From Gemmatimonadales bacterium (GTDB taxonomy: Bacteria > Gemmatimonadota > Gemmatimonadetes > Palauibacterales > Palauibacteraceae), in the NCBI GenBank assembly GCA_009841005.1, contig VXMR01000060.1:1-32941 (forward strand): 32,941 bases of DNA, read 5' to 3'. The translations under genes and the position numbers were made by a program. Below are positions 8,460 through 16,128 of the stretch, piece after piece. The stretch's first letter is position 1, and the number at the start of each line of letters is the position of its first letter. The notes beneath the pieces are model-generated. The model was given only the letters and a program-made list of their open reading frames with translations. It had not been told where the DNA came from and did not search any database.

Positions 8460-9659
8460 TCAGAAGCGGAAGCGGACGAGCGGGACGTTCCAAGCGGTGT
8501 GCCGTCGTCCGGTCCGTCCCGGATCGAAGACCGTTGTCGGGAACGGCAGCGGCAGGCCCACCGCCAACGGTTCTCCCTCGGACCAGTTCAGGAGAGCCGG
8601 AGACGACAAACCGGACGCTGCTCGGGCGGCGCTCGACTCTCCCGCGGGCGCGTCCTCCGACTCGCCGGTCAACAGGGCCCCGAAACCCAGACCCACGAGA
8701 CTCGTCGCGAGCGGAATCGCGAACTCGCCGCTGGTGCTTCCGGGCTTCGTGATGAGCACGATGCCGACCCCGCCAAAGCCGCCGATCAGACCGCCCAGGC
8801 TGATCATGTGCGCGCGGCGGGACGAGAGGTCGAACCGGCTCCCCGCCAGTGTTCCGGCGATCAGGCCCGCATTGCCCACGAGCAGCGTGCTCGCCCACAT
8901 CGCCTCGTCGCCCAGATCCAGCGCGGTCGCTCCCCCGAGTCCGAACCACGTCCCCCAAAGGCTGCCGAGGTACGTCGCCGCGGCCGTACCTTCCGAAGTC
9001 TCGCGGGCGAGGAGGCCGGCCGTGACGATGCCGGCCAATCCGCCAGCCAGTGCCGCGGCCACGGCCTCCGTCTCGCCCGGCTCGCAGTACTCGCAGCCGG
9101 GATCGGCGCCCAGATTCAGCGCGTTCGCCCAGCCCACGCCCTGCCATGTGCCCCACGTGCCGGCCCAACTGATCGTGCGCGAACGTCCCACCGAGAGGGA
9201 ACGCGAGAACACGCGGCCGACGAGGTAGCCCGTCGGTCCGCCGAGCAGAAGACCCGCGCCGTAGGGTTCGGAGCCGCGCGCCTCCGCAAGCATCGGCACC
9301 GCGACGCCGAGCCACAGCCCATACATCGTGGACCACACGCGGAACTCCGTGTCGCCACGCCGATCCTGCGGGCCGCCGCCCGGAGCCGGCCCCGCCGGCG
9401 TCGCGCCCGCCGGAGCCCCCAACCCTTCCAGCCGAGCCCGGGCCAGCGCCGCACCCGGAGTGCCGGGGTAGCGGCGGACGACCTCCTCATACAGGGCCCG
9501 GGCGCCCTCGAGTTCGCCGCGCTCCTCGAAATCGGCCGCCGTCGCGACGAGCACGGCTGCGGAGTCCGCCGCGGTCAGCTGGGCGGCGGCGGGCCGCGGG
9601 CCGCCGAGCGCCGCCGCCAGGAGCGCGATGATCGTCAGGCCCGAGAGCCGGACCCGCAC
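8460..9659 (-). CDS. Exported protein of unknown function with TPR-like start and glycine-rich internal repeats
   Basis: I do not recognise a named family. From GTG 9657-9659 (GAGGAG just upstream) it encodes about 399 aa with a signal peptide ending PRPAAAQ. Next is one TPR-like helix pair (FEERGELEGARALYEEVVRR), as in periplasmic YbgF-like proteins, then a Pro/Gly linker. The remaining ~290 residues are hydrophobic, Gly/Ala/Trp-rich and internally repeated: GRSRTISWAGTWGTWQGVGW resembles later YLGSLWGTWFGLGG and RRAHMISLGGLIGGFGGVGI. The pattern suggests repeated membrane-inserting hairpins or strands. An ATG at 9740 is in frame but would overlap the amidohydrolase. The gene starts 31 bp after the amidohydrolase stop and probably shares its mRNA. 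Confidence 0.75.
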   Translation of the reverse strand: MRVRLSGLTIIALLAAALGGPRPAAAQLTAADSAAVLVATAADFEERGELEGARALYEEVVRRYPGTPGAALARARLEGLGAPAGATPAGPAPGGGPQDRRGDTEFRVWSTMYGLWLGVAVPMLAEARGSEPYGAGLLLGGPTGYLVGRVFSRSLSVGRSRTISWAGTWGTWQGVGWANALNLGADPGCEYCEPGETEAVAAALAGGLAGIVTAGLLARETSEGTAAATYLGSLWGTWFGLGGATALDLGDEAMWASTLLVGNAGLIAGTLAGSRFDLSSRRAHMISLGGLIGGFGGVGIVLITKPGSTSGEFAIPLATSLVGLGFGALLTGESEDAPAGESSAARAASGLSSPALLNWSEGEPLAVGLPLPFPTTVFDPGRTGRRHTAWNVPLVRFRF

Positions 9660-9690
9660 CTCTCCTCGCGAGTTCACCGGGGACGGCCCG

Positions 9691-11130
9691 TCAGCGGATG
9701 CCGACGATGCCGCGAACCGAGTCGATGAGCTTCGGCGCATCCCAGCCCACGCCGGCCTTGAACACGATGCGCGTCTCGCGGATGTGGCCGTCCGCCTCCG
9801 GGTCTCCCTCCAGCACGACGAGATCCGCGACCTTTCCGACCTCGATCGTCCCCGTCTCGTCGTCGATTCCCAGCACGCTGGCGCCGTTCGCGCTCATGAT
9901 CTGCACGACCTCGGCAGGCGTGAACCCGGCCTCGAGCAGCAGTTCATAGTTCTTCTGGTCCCCGTAGCCCGGGGGCGCCGCGCCGTACCCGGTGGGGTCG
10001 ACGCCGGCCGCGAGCGTCCCTCCGGCCTGTACGAACGCGTACTCGTACTCGAGCGCCTTCTGATAGACGTCGGGATGGATCCCGATCCCGGAATCGAGCG
10101 TCGCGTTCCGCCGCAGATTCGCGATCTCCCGCACCTCCGCCGCGATCTCCGGGGCGAGGATGTCGTAGATCCGCTCGTCGATCGGACCCCGGCCGGGCAC
10201 GGAGATCTCGTACACCGCGAGCGTCGAGGTCATCGCGACGTCGTTCTCGATCATCATGCGGAACGTCTCCTGCACTTCCTCGGAGTTCACGTCGAGATCG
10301 GCGTAGCCGTTCCGGAACCCTGACGGGCAGTCGTCCGGCTCCTTCCCCTGGAAGTACTCGCTGTTCGCGAGCAGGCCGTGCTCCAGGTTGTCGATCCCGA
10401 GCGCCACCGCCTCCTGGTATCCGACGGAGCAGAGGTGGGCCGTCACCTTCACGCCGTGCCGGTGCGCCTCGTCGATCGCCGCGCCGAGTTCCTCGCGGCT
10501 GATCCAGGTGTACGCCTTGAACCAGGGCACGCCCTCCTCGGCCCAGTAGCGGACGAGGCGCCGCGCCTGCTCCGGCCCCTCGAGCTGGGCCATCGACTGC
10601 GAACCCTCCTGCCCGGTGAGGTAGGGACCGGTCGTGAACATGTTCGGGCCGATCGTGCGCCCCTCGTCGATCGCCCGCTTGAGGTTGATCTCCTCGTACG
10701 GCGCGCGCGCGCCCGTCGTCCGGATCGTGGTCACACCCGACGCCAGATACAGACGCGAGCCGGAGAAGGAGAGCTGCGCCGCGCGGCCGTTCCCGCCTGT
10801 GTAGTAGCTGTGGTTGTGCAGCCCGATGAGACCGGGGATGACGGTATGCCCGGAGAGGTCGAGCACCTGCGCGTTCCGGATCCGGTCCGCCACCTCGTCG
10901 GCGGGGCCGATGTCGGCGATGCGGCCGTCCCGGATGACGATGGTCTGCCCCTCGCGGGCGGGCCCTCCGGTCCCGTCGATCACCTTCACGTTCGTAAGCG
11001 CGACGGTCGGCGCCTGCACCGCGATGAAGTCCTCCATCGCTTCCTGGGCCTGCGCTTCCGTGGACGACAGTCCCCCGACGGCGAGCGCCGCGACGAGGGC
11101 GAGGAAGGAACGACGGCGGGCGGTCATCAT
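9691..11130 (-). CDS. Secreted amidohydrolase (imidazolonepropionase/prolidase-like superfamily)
   Basis: A 479-aa metal-dependent hydrolase with a signal peptide (RRRSFLALVAALAVGGLSS, cleaved near AQAQ), so it acts in the periplasm or outside. The N-terminal composite beta domain (VALTNVKVIDGTGGPAREGQ) leads to the metal-binding HNH (105-107). K205 (WFKAYTW), H232 (TAHLCS), H251 (DNLEHG) and D378 (AAGVDPTG) fit the remaining amidohydrolase ligands. The C-terminal part (GTIEVGKVADLVVLEGDP) closes the beta domain. Substrates of secreted members include peptides and cyclic amides; none can be assigned here. The ATG at 11128-11130 has AAGGAAG about 6 bases upstream; an upstream GTG is less likely. 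It is 28 bp downstream of the MazF-like toxin and may be read from the same promoter. Confidence 0.88.
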   Translation of the reverse strand: MMTARRRSFLALVAALAVGGLSSTEAQAQEAMEDFIAVQAPTVALTNVKVIDGTGGPAREGQTIVIRDGRIADIGPADEVADRIRNAQVLDLSGHTVIPGLIGLHNHSYYTGGNGRAAQLSFSGSRLYLASGVTTIRTTGARAPYEEINLKRAIDEGRTIGPNMFTTGPYLTGQEGSQSMAQLEGPEQARRLVRYWAEEGVPWFKAYTWISREELGAAIDEAHRHGVKVTAHLCSVGYQEAVALGIDNLEHGLLANSEYFQGKEPDDCPSGFRNGYADLDVNSEEVQETFRMMIENDVAMTSTLAVYEISVPGRGPIDERIYDILAPEIAAEVREIANLRRNATLDSGIGIHPDVYQKALEYEYAFVQAGGTLAAGVDPTGYGAAPPGYGDQKNYELLLEAGFTPAEVVQIMSANGASVLGIDDETGTIEVGKVADLVVLEGDPEADGHIRETRIVFKAGVGWDAPKLIDSVRGIVGIR

Positions 11131-11158
11131 GAGAACTTCCTTTCTCACTGCTGGGCGT

Positions 11159-11503
11159 CTACAGATCCAGGATGAGCCGCAGCCCGGCTTCGACCCGACT
11201 CATGAGCTTGCGTGATACCTGGCCGCACCGACCCCCGAGATAATCTTCGTCGATGGTCACGAGTTGGGTCACGTTCGCCACGGAATCCTTTGGCAGGCCT
11301 GTTGCCGCTGCCGGGAGGAGAACGTTGCCCGGGGCGTCCAGATAGCGCGTATTCGACGTCAGGGCTACGCCGATCACGGTCCGCAGCCTGCTTCGATTGA
11401 AGGAGTCTGCCTGAACGACGAGAATCGGACGACGAAATCCCGGCTCTGATGCTCTCGGTTCGTCCAGATCCGCCCACCTTATCTCTCGTCGCGCAGCTAC
11501 CAT
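11159..11503 (-). CDS. Toxin, MazF/PemK-type endoribonuclease
   Basis: A 114-aa protein of the CcdB/PemK fold, expected to cut single-stranded mRNA at short motifs when the antitoxin is depleted. Family marks are REIRWADL near the start (usually RGEIWWADL), RRPILVVQADSFN (24-36), VALTSNT (46-52) and SVANVTQLVTIDEDYL (74-89). The latter corresponds to the S-x-V-N-x-x-Q-L region near the active site. The start ATG overlaps the antitoxin stop by 7 bases, so the pair is coupled. The W of the first strand and the conserved hydrophobic core are kept, so nothing indicates decay. Target specificity is unknown. Confidence 0.9.
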   Translation of the reverse strand: MVAARREIRWADLDEPRASEPGFRRPILVVQADSFNRSRLRTVIGVALTSNTRYLDAPGNVLLPAAATGLPKDSVANVTQLVTIDEDYLGGRCGQVSRKLMSRVEAGLRLILDL

Positions 11504-11730
11504 TCTTCGGCGACGGATCGAGCCTGCGCCCGACGGAGAGCATGATCCATTTCGCCAGAAAGATCGGCGTAGACGGCGTTCAGCCTCGCAGTGATGTCCT
11601 CGCTGCGGTGTTTCGCCACGTATTCGGCCACTGCGGTCGCGTAGAGTTCGCTTCGCGAGACTCTCATCCGCTTCGCGAGCGAATCGGCGGAGGCGAACAG
11701 TTCGTCGGGCACGGAGATCGCTGTCTTCAT
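11497..11730 (-). CDS. Antitoxin, ribbon-helix-helix (MazE/CopG-like)
   Basis: A 77-aa antitoxin with an N-terminal ribbon-helix-helix DNA-binding motif: the strand KTAISVPDELF, then helices ASADSLAKRM and SRSELYATAVAEYVAKH. The C-terminal tail (ARLNAVYADLSGEMDHALRR, then AQARSVAEEW) would bind the MazF-like toxin. This RHH-plus-MazF pairing is common in actinobacteria and cyanobacteria as well as in this type of genome. There is no ribosome-binding site in front of the ATG. The promoter predicted at 11729-11765 places the transcription start at or next to the ATG, which suggests a leaderless mRNA. Two tandem 11-bp repeats there are likely operator sites for this protein. Confidence 0.9.
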   Translation of the reverse strand: MKTAISVPDELFASADSLAKRMRVSRSELYATAVAEYVAKHRSEDITARLNAVYADLSGEMDHALRRAQARSVAEEW

Positions 11731-11765
11731 ACCGTAGTAATACCGTAGTATAACCTACAGGTCAA
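11729..11765 (-). promoter_or_regulatory. Promoter and tandem 11-bp operator repeats of the mazEF-like pair
   Basis: Read on the minus strand: TTGACC (11760-11765), a 17-bp spacer and TATTAC (11737-11742), a good sigma-70-type promoter. Two perfect, directly abutting copies of TACTACGGTAT occupy 11740-11750 and 11729-11739. The first overlaps spacer and -10, and the second overlaps the start codon. Only 6 bases separate the -10 from the ATG. RHH antitoxins typically bind tandem short repeats and repress their own operon. Confidence 0.65.
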
Positions 11766-11795
11766 CCCCTGAACGATCACTGGCTCGGCGTCCGA

Positions 11796-14063
11796 TCACG
11801 GCGGGGCGTCGGCGACGTTCATCGTCATCTTCATCCCGGCTTCGAGGTGTTCCGCGATGTGGCAGTGGATCATCCAGCGGCCGGGGTTCGACAGTTCCAG
11901 CAGGATGTCCGTCGTGGATGCGGCGGGCAACAGGACCGTGTCCTTCCACGCCAGGTTCGAGTTCGGCACGCCGTTCTGCGACAGGACGAGGAAGCGCTGG
12001 CCGTGGATGTGGAGCGGGTGCTGCATGGCGTGGAAGGCGCCGCGGTCGTTGACGACGCGGATCTTCACCACATCCCCGACGGCGAAGTTCCACTCGATCT
12101 CCTCGTTCTCCCGCCCGGTGGCCGTCTCCCTCAGAACCCAGCGGACCTCGCGGCCGGTCGTGGCCCAGTTCATGCGCGGCATCGTTCCGGTCCATTCCAC
12201 CGGGTTGAAGTAGACCCAGTCGTAGGCCATCGAGCGTTCGATGGGGAGCGGGAGATCCTCCGTCTCGAGCGTCATCACGAGTTCGTGGTCGGGCTCGTCG
12301 TCGAAGCGCGGCCGATAGCGGTCGATATCCGCGATGACGTCCGCATGCTCGCGCAGGGTCTCGAAGGAGGGCCCGTGGTCGGAGGCCGCGGCCCGTGGCG
12401 CCACGGTGACGGTCCCCAGGGTCCGGAGTTCGGCCCGGAAGACGCCCAGCCGGTGGTTGATCCCCTGTACGTGGTTGACGAGCGCGTGCGTGCCGGACCG
12501 GTCGAAACGGACGTCGATCACGTAGCGCTCCGCGGGAGCCAGGACCACGCTTCGGACCCATTCCTCGCGCTCGAAGCGGCCCACATCCGACGCGACGACC
12601 TTGAGCGGAAGACGATTCGGGTCCGCCGCATCGGGATCGGCCACGCGCTGGTCGGGATCGGGAAGCCCGCCGCGTTCCGTGTCCACGAACGAGAGATTGA
12701 ACGTGCGCGTGTTGGAGGCGTTCGTGAGGTGGAAGCGGACGACCCCGCCCCGGTCGATCTCCAGTTCGTAGCCCGGCTCGCCGTTGACGAGGGCCCGGTT
12801 CCCGAACCGGCCCATGAGCATGTAGTTCGCCGATTCCTCGCCGAAGTCCACGAGTCCGTCGTCGTCGAGGAGGATGTCGTCGAGGATGAGGACTTCCTCG
12901 CGGTTCGCGGGCCCGTAGTAGTCCGGGTCGGCGGGATCGACGAGGATGTTCCCGTACAGGCCGAGTTCCTGCTGCACGTCCTCCCGGTGGTGCGGGTGGT
13001 ACCAGTAGATTCCGGCGTCCCGGAAGTAGATCCGGTACCGGAACGATTCGCCGGGGGCGACGGGATCCTGGGTGAGGCCCGGGACGCCGTCGAACGCGTT
13101 GTCGAGCCGGATGCCGTGCCAGTGCACCGCCGTCGGGTACGGGGTCCGGTTCGTGAAATTCACGAAGATGGTGGACTTCTCCGGGACCCGGATGAGGGGA
13201 CCGGGGTGCTGGCCGTTGAAGGCGAGCATGGCGAGTCGGCGGCCGTCGATTTCCCGCCGGACGATGGTCGCCTCGAGGTCGAGCGTGCCCCCGTCGGGGA
13301 GATCGACGAGTTGGCGCCGAGCAGGCTCGGGGAGCGTCTCCCACGGGGGCAGGTCGGCCGCGCTTCGGAGGCTTGCGGGGCGAGCGCGCGGTTCGAGGTC
13401 CATCACGCCGGGCAGCATGGCGATGCCGGGGTACGCGGGCGGCGCGTCCCAGCGCGTCGGGCCCCGGTCGGCCGCCCGCCGCGTCGCCGACGGCGCGAGG
13501 GCCAGGAGGTCGTGCGCCTCCATGAGCGCGGACGGCGAGCGCCCGCGCAGCACGAGCGGCCCCTCGCGCTCCTCCACACCGGCCGACGCCTCCGCGCTGA
13601 CCATCACGAGGAACTTGTTGAACGCGACGCGCCCCAGCGCGTGCTCGCCGTTCCCGACCGGGCCCAGCGGCACCACGGGAGCCAGTTCGAGCGGCGTCGC
13701 CCACGCCATGTAGACCGTGTACGGCCCGAGGGTGGAGGGGGGCGGGAGGCCCTCGATGTGCGCGGTCAACGCGCGGACATGGTGACCGGTCGGCGTCACC
13801 GTCACGCCGAACGGCGACGGCACTCTCCCGAGTTCGACGAACCCCTGCGCGTCGCCGGCCCGTGCCGTGGAGAAGAGACTGATGCAATGGAGGTCGGCCG
13901 CCACCCGGCCCGTGGGCGTGTCCGTGAGCGCCCCGGCGGCCCCGGCCGCGCGAGTCTCCGCGCTGCGGGCTTCGCAGGCTCCGCTGGAGCCCGGAAGCTG
14001 GCCCGCCGTACCGGACGCCCCGGCGAGCAGGCCGAGCACCCACGCCGCCAGCGCCGGCTTCAC
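11796..14063 (-). CDS. Secreted multicopper oxidase with long N-terminal extension
   Basis: A 755-aa periplasmic or secreted copper oxidase of the laccase/CopA/CotA type, oxidising phenolics or metal ions (possibly Cu+ or Mn2+) with O2. All copper-binding motifs are present in order: HWHG (314-317), WYHPHH (354-359), HPLHIHG (682-688) and HCHIAEHLEAGM (733-744). The last includes the type-1 Cys735 and a Met axial ligand. After the signal peptide, about 230 residues precede the first cupredoxin domain. Part of this (LGPYTVYMAWATPLELAPVV, then GNGEHALGRVAFNKFLVMVS) looks like a separate beta-sandwich, resembling the C-terminal domain of some anti-sigma factors, but I cannot name it. The GTG start lies 11 bp after the msrB stop, with no clear ribosome site, so translation is probably coupled. 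Confidence 0.93.
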   Translation of the reverse strand: MKPALAAWVLGLLAGASGTAGQLPGSSGACEARSAETRAAGAAGALTDTPTGRVAADLHCISLFSTARAGDAQGFVELGRVPSPFGVTVTPTGHHVRALTAHIEGLPPPSTLGPYTVYMAWATPLELAPVVPLGPVGNGEHALGRVAFNKFLVMVSAEASAGVEEREGPLVLRGRSPSALMEAHDLLALAPSATRRAADRGPTRWDAPPAYPGIAMLPGVMDLEPRARPASLRSAADLPPWETLPEPARRQLVDLPDGGTLDLEATIVRREIDGRRLAMLAFNGQHPGPLIRVPEKSTIFVNFTNRTPYPTAVHWHGIRLDNAFDGVPGLTQDPVAPGESFRYRIYFRDAGIYWYHPHHREDVQQELGLYGNILVDPADPDYYGPANREEVLILDDILLDDDGLVDFGEESANYMLMGRFGNRALVNGEPGYELEIDRGGVVRFHLTNASNTRTFNLSFVDTERGGLPDPDQRVADPDAADPNRLPLKVVASDVGRFEREEWVRSVVLAPAERYVIDVRFDRSGTHALVNHVQGINHRLGVFRAELRTLGTVTVAPRAAASDHGPSFETLREHADVIADIDRYRPRFDDEPDHELVMTLETEDLPLPIERSMAYDWVYFNPVEWTGTMPRMNWATTGREVRWVLRETATGRENEEIEWNFAVGDVVKIRVVNDRGAFHAMQHPLHIHGQRFLVLSQNGVPNSNLAWKDTVLLPAASTTDILLELSNPGRWMIHCHIAEHLEAGMKMTMNVADAPP

Positions 14064-14074
14064 CGGAGTCGGGC

Positions 14075-14494
14075 TCAGTCGTCCCGCTGGTCGTCGTCCG
14101 GGATGAACCGGAGCGCGACGCCGTTATTGCAGAAGCGCTTGCCCGTGGGCTCGGGGCCGTCGTTGAAGACGTGTCCCTGGTGTCCGCCGCAGCGGGCGCA
14201 GTGGTATTCGGTCCGCGGCAGGATGAGCTTGAAGTCGCGTTTCGTCTCAAGGACGTCGGGCAGCGTCTCGAAGAAACTCGGCCACCCCGTGCCGCTGTCG
14301 TACTTCATGTCGGTCGTGAACAGCGCCTCTCCGCAGGCCGCGCACGCGAAGGTGCCGGGGCGTTTCTCATCGTTGAGCGGACTCGTCCCCGCGCGTTCGG
14401 TCGCCTCCTCGAACAGCACCTTGTAGGCCTGCTCGGGGAGTTTCTGCCGCCACTCCTCCTTCGCCTTCCTGTCTATCTTCCCCATCTTTCCCAT
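14075..14494 (-). CDS. msrB: Peptide-methionine (R)-S-oxide reductase
   Basis: This 139-aa enzyme reduces the R epimer of methionine sulfoxide in proteins, using thioredoxin. It has the two structural-zinc pairs C51/C54 (CAAC) and C99/C102 (CARC), the substrate-loop GTGWPSF (68-74) and the catalytic C122 in RFCNNGVALRF. There is no signal peptide, so the product should be cytoplasmic, unlike its exported neighbours. Two ATGs (14492-14494 and 14483-14485) are possible; neither has a strong ribosome site. It sits 18 bp after the FG-GAP gene and 11 bp before the multicopper oxidase, which suggests a joint response to oxidative or copper stress. Confidence 0.95.
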   Translation of the reverse strand: MGKMGKIDRKAKEEWRQKLPEQAYKVLFEEATERAGTSPLNDEKRPGTFACAACGEALFTTDMKYDSGTGWPSFFETLPDVLETKRDFKLILPRTEYHCARCGGHQGHVFNDGPEPTGKRFCNNGVALRFIPDDDQRDD

Positions 14495-14512
14495 CTACAC
14501 GGTTCTACCGGG

Positions 14513-16054
14513 TTATCCCCCGGGGTTCTCCAGGATGAAGATCTTGTCGTCCGTCTCGTCCACGCCGGTGAGATCGAGATCCCCGTCCAGATCCCGGTCG
14601 TGGATGACGACGCACGAGCCGTTGGTGCTCGCGGCGTAAGAGCGGGGGTTCACGAGCGTTCCGTCGCCCGCGTTCTCGTGTACGGTGAAGCTGTTACCCT
14701 CGAAGTCGCTCGTGACGACATCGAGGTCGCCGTCGCCGTCGATATCGCCCACGTCGACCGCCAGCGGCGAGTCGCCCGTCTCGTACTCGACGGGATCGGC
14801 GAAGCCGCCGGCGCCGTCGCCGATGAGGACCGCGACGTTGTTCCCTTCACGATTCGCGGACATCACGTCGACGTTCCCGTCGCCGTTCGCGTCGCCCGCC
14901 ACGATCATCCACGGCTTGCCGCCGGCGCGCACGCGCGTGCCCAGCTCGAGGTTGCCGCGCCCGTCCCCCAGGTAGGTGAGGACCTCGTCGGTGAAGTAGG
15001 CTCCGACGAGCAGGTCGGGCAGGCCGTCATTGTTCACGTCCGCCGTCGCGCACGTCTTCTCGCCCTGGCCCGGCGAAGCGATCTCGGAGGCGCGGCGCAG
15101 ATCGCCCGTCCCGTCCGCGTTGTTGAGCAGCATGGCCACGTTGCCGCGCGATTCCTCGGGTCCGACGGACATGTTCACCGCGGCCACATCCGGCCATCCG
15201 TCCTGGTCGAAGTCGCCGATGCACACGCCGCGGACGTTCTGTCCGGACTCGATGTTGCTCCCAAGTTCGAACCAGCCGTCCCCATCGGCGAGGAAGACGG
15301 ACACGAGGTCGTTCCCCGCGTTCCCGACCACGAAGTCCGTGAGGCCGTCACCGTTGAAGTCCGCCCCTTCGTTCGGGCTCGGCCAGCTCCCGCCCGGGAT
15401 GTCGAGGACGCGGAACTCGCTGTAGTCCCCCTTCCCGTCGTTGAACATCACGCGGACGTCCGCGGAGACCTCGTTGGGAATCGCGATGTCGGGGTAGCCG
15501 TCGCCGTTGAAGTCGCCGGCGTAGGCCCCGTACGGCTGGACGTGCTTCTCGCCATCGTCGAGCACGGTTCGCGCGCCACGGTCGATCATGTCCAGCGAGC
15601 CCGCCTGCGGCCGGATCCAGAAGTTCCACGCGAACCCCGTCTCCATGGCGCCGCCGTCCGCGAGCATCTCCCCGGCGCGCAGCGAAGCCGTGACCGATTC
15701 GCCGGCGTGGAAGGATTCGCCGGGCTCGAAGCGGATGCGCCGGCCATCGTCCGAGAGCTGCACGGAGCCCGTCATCACACCGCTCCAGCGGCCGAACACG
15801 GACAGCGCCGACGGGTCGAACCCACCCGGATCGAGCGGCTGCGCGAGCACCAGTTCGACCGGCGACTCGGGACCGGCTTCGATCGAGTGCGGGGCCGGCG
15901 AGACGAGAGACACCGCGGCCGACGAAGATCCGACCGCGGCGGCCGAGGGCGGGGCTTCGGTGGCGGCCGCCTCACTGCGGTCCGTGCCGACCAGAACGAG
16001 CACCGCTACCGCGGCGACGACGAGCGCGCCAAGTACTCCGGAGAGGGTCTTCAT
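14513..16054 (-). CDS. Exported FG-GAP/VCBS seven-repeat beta-propeller protein with Ig-like N-domain
   Basis: A 513-aa secreted protein. After a signal peptide (TLSGVLGALVVAAVAVLVLV), residues about 48-148 form an SbsA/Big_5-type Ig-like domain (VSLVSPAPHS to FAWNFWIR). Seven FG-GAP/VCBS repeats follow, each with a Ca-binding loop of the D-x-[ND]-x-DG-x-x-D type: about residues 181-190, 232-240, 281-289, 339-347, 388-396, 437-445 and 486-494. They repeat every 49-58 residues, the arrangement of a seven-bladed integrin-like propeller. Such proteins bind surfaces or ligands rather than catalyse; the ligand here is unknown. GGAGG lies about 7 bases before the ATG. It probably begins the run with msrB and the multicopper oxidase, 74 bp behind the rhodanese gene. 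Confidence 0.9.
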   Translation of the reverse strand: MKTLSGVLGALVVAAVAVLVLVGTDRSEAAATEAPPSAAAVGSSSAAVSLVSPAPHSIEAGPESPVELVLAQPLDPGGFDPSALSVFGRWSGVMTGSVQLSDDGRRIRFEPGESFHAGESVTASLRAGEMLADGGAMETGFAWNFWIRPQAGSLDMIDRGARTVLDDGEKHVQPYGAYAGDFNGDGYPDIAIPNEVSADVRVMFNDGKGDYSEFRVLDIPGGSWPSPNEGADFNGDGLTDFVVGNAGNDLVSVFLADGDGWFELGSNIESGQNVRGVCIGDFDQDGWPDVAAVNMSVGPEESRGNVAMLLNNADGTGDLRRASEIASPGQGEKTCATADVNNDGLPDLLVGAYFTDEVLTYLGDGRGNLELGTRVRAGGKPWMIVAGDANGDGNVDVMSANREGNNVAVLIGDGAGGFADPVEYETGDSPLAVDVGDIDGDGDLDVVTSDFEGNSFTVHENAGDGTLVNPRSYAASTNGSCVVIHDRDLDGDLDLTGVDETDDKIFILENPGG

Positions 16055-16128
16055 CTCTCAACCTCCAACAGCTTCAAGCCAACGGGCCCGCCGCGCGCGA
16101 ACCCGGGTGCAACACCGGACTTCGCAAG

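Noticed and set aside
8349..9728. A 459-codon plus-strand frame opposite the repeat protein
   Set aside because: Arg/Gln-rich with no domains; the minus-strand gene has a signal peptide, ribosome site and operon spacing.
11729..11750. BlaI operator in front of the mazEF-like pair
   Set aside because: The TACTACGGTAT units are direct repeats, not palindromes, and the half-site does not match TTACGAC.
11847..14426. An 859-codon plus-strand frame opposite the multicopper oxidase and msrB
   Set aside because: Shadow of two well-supported genes on the minus strand; no family signatures.
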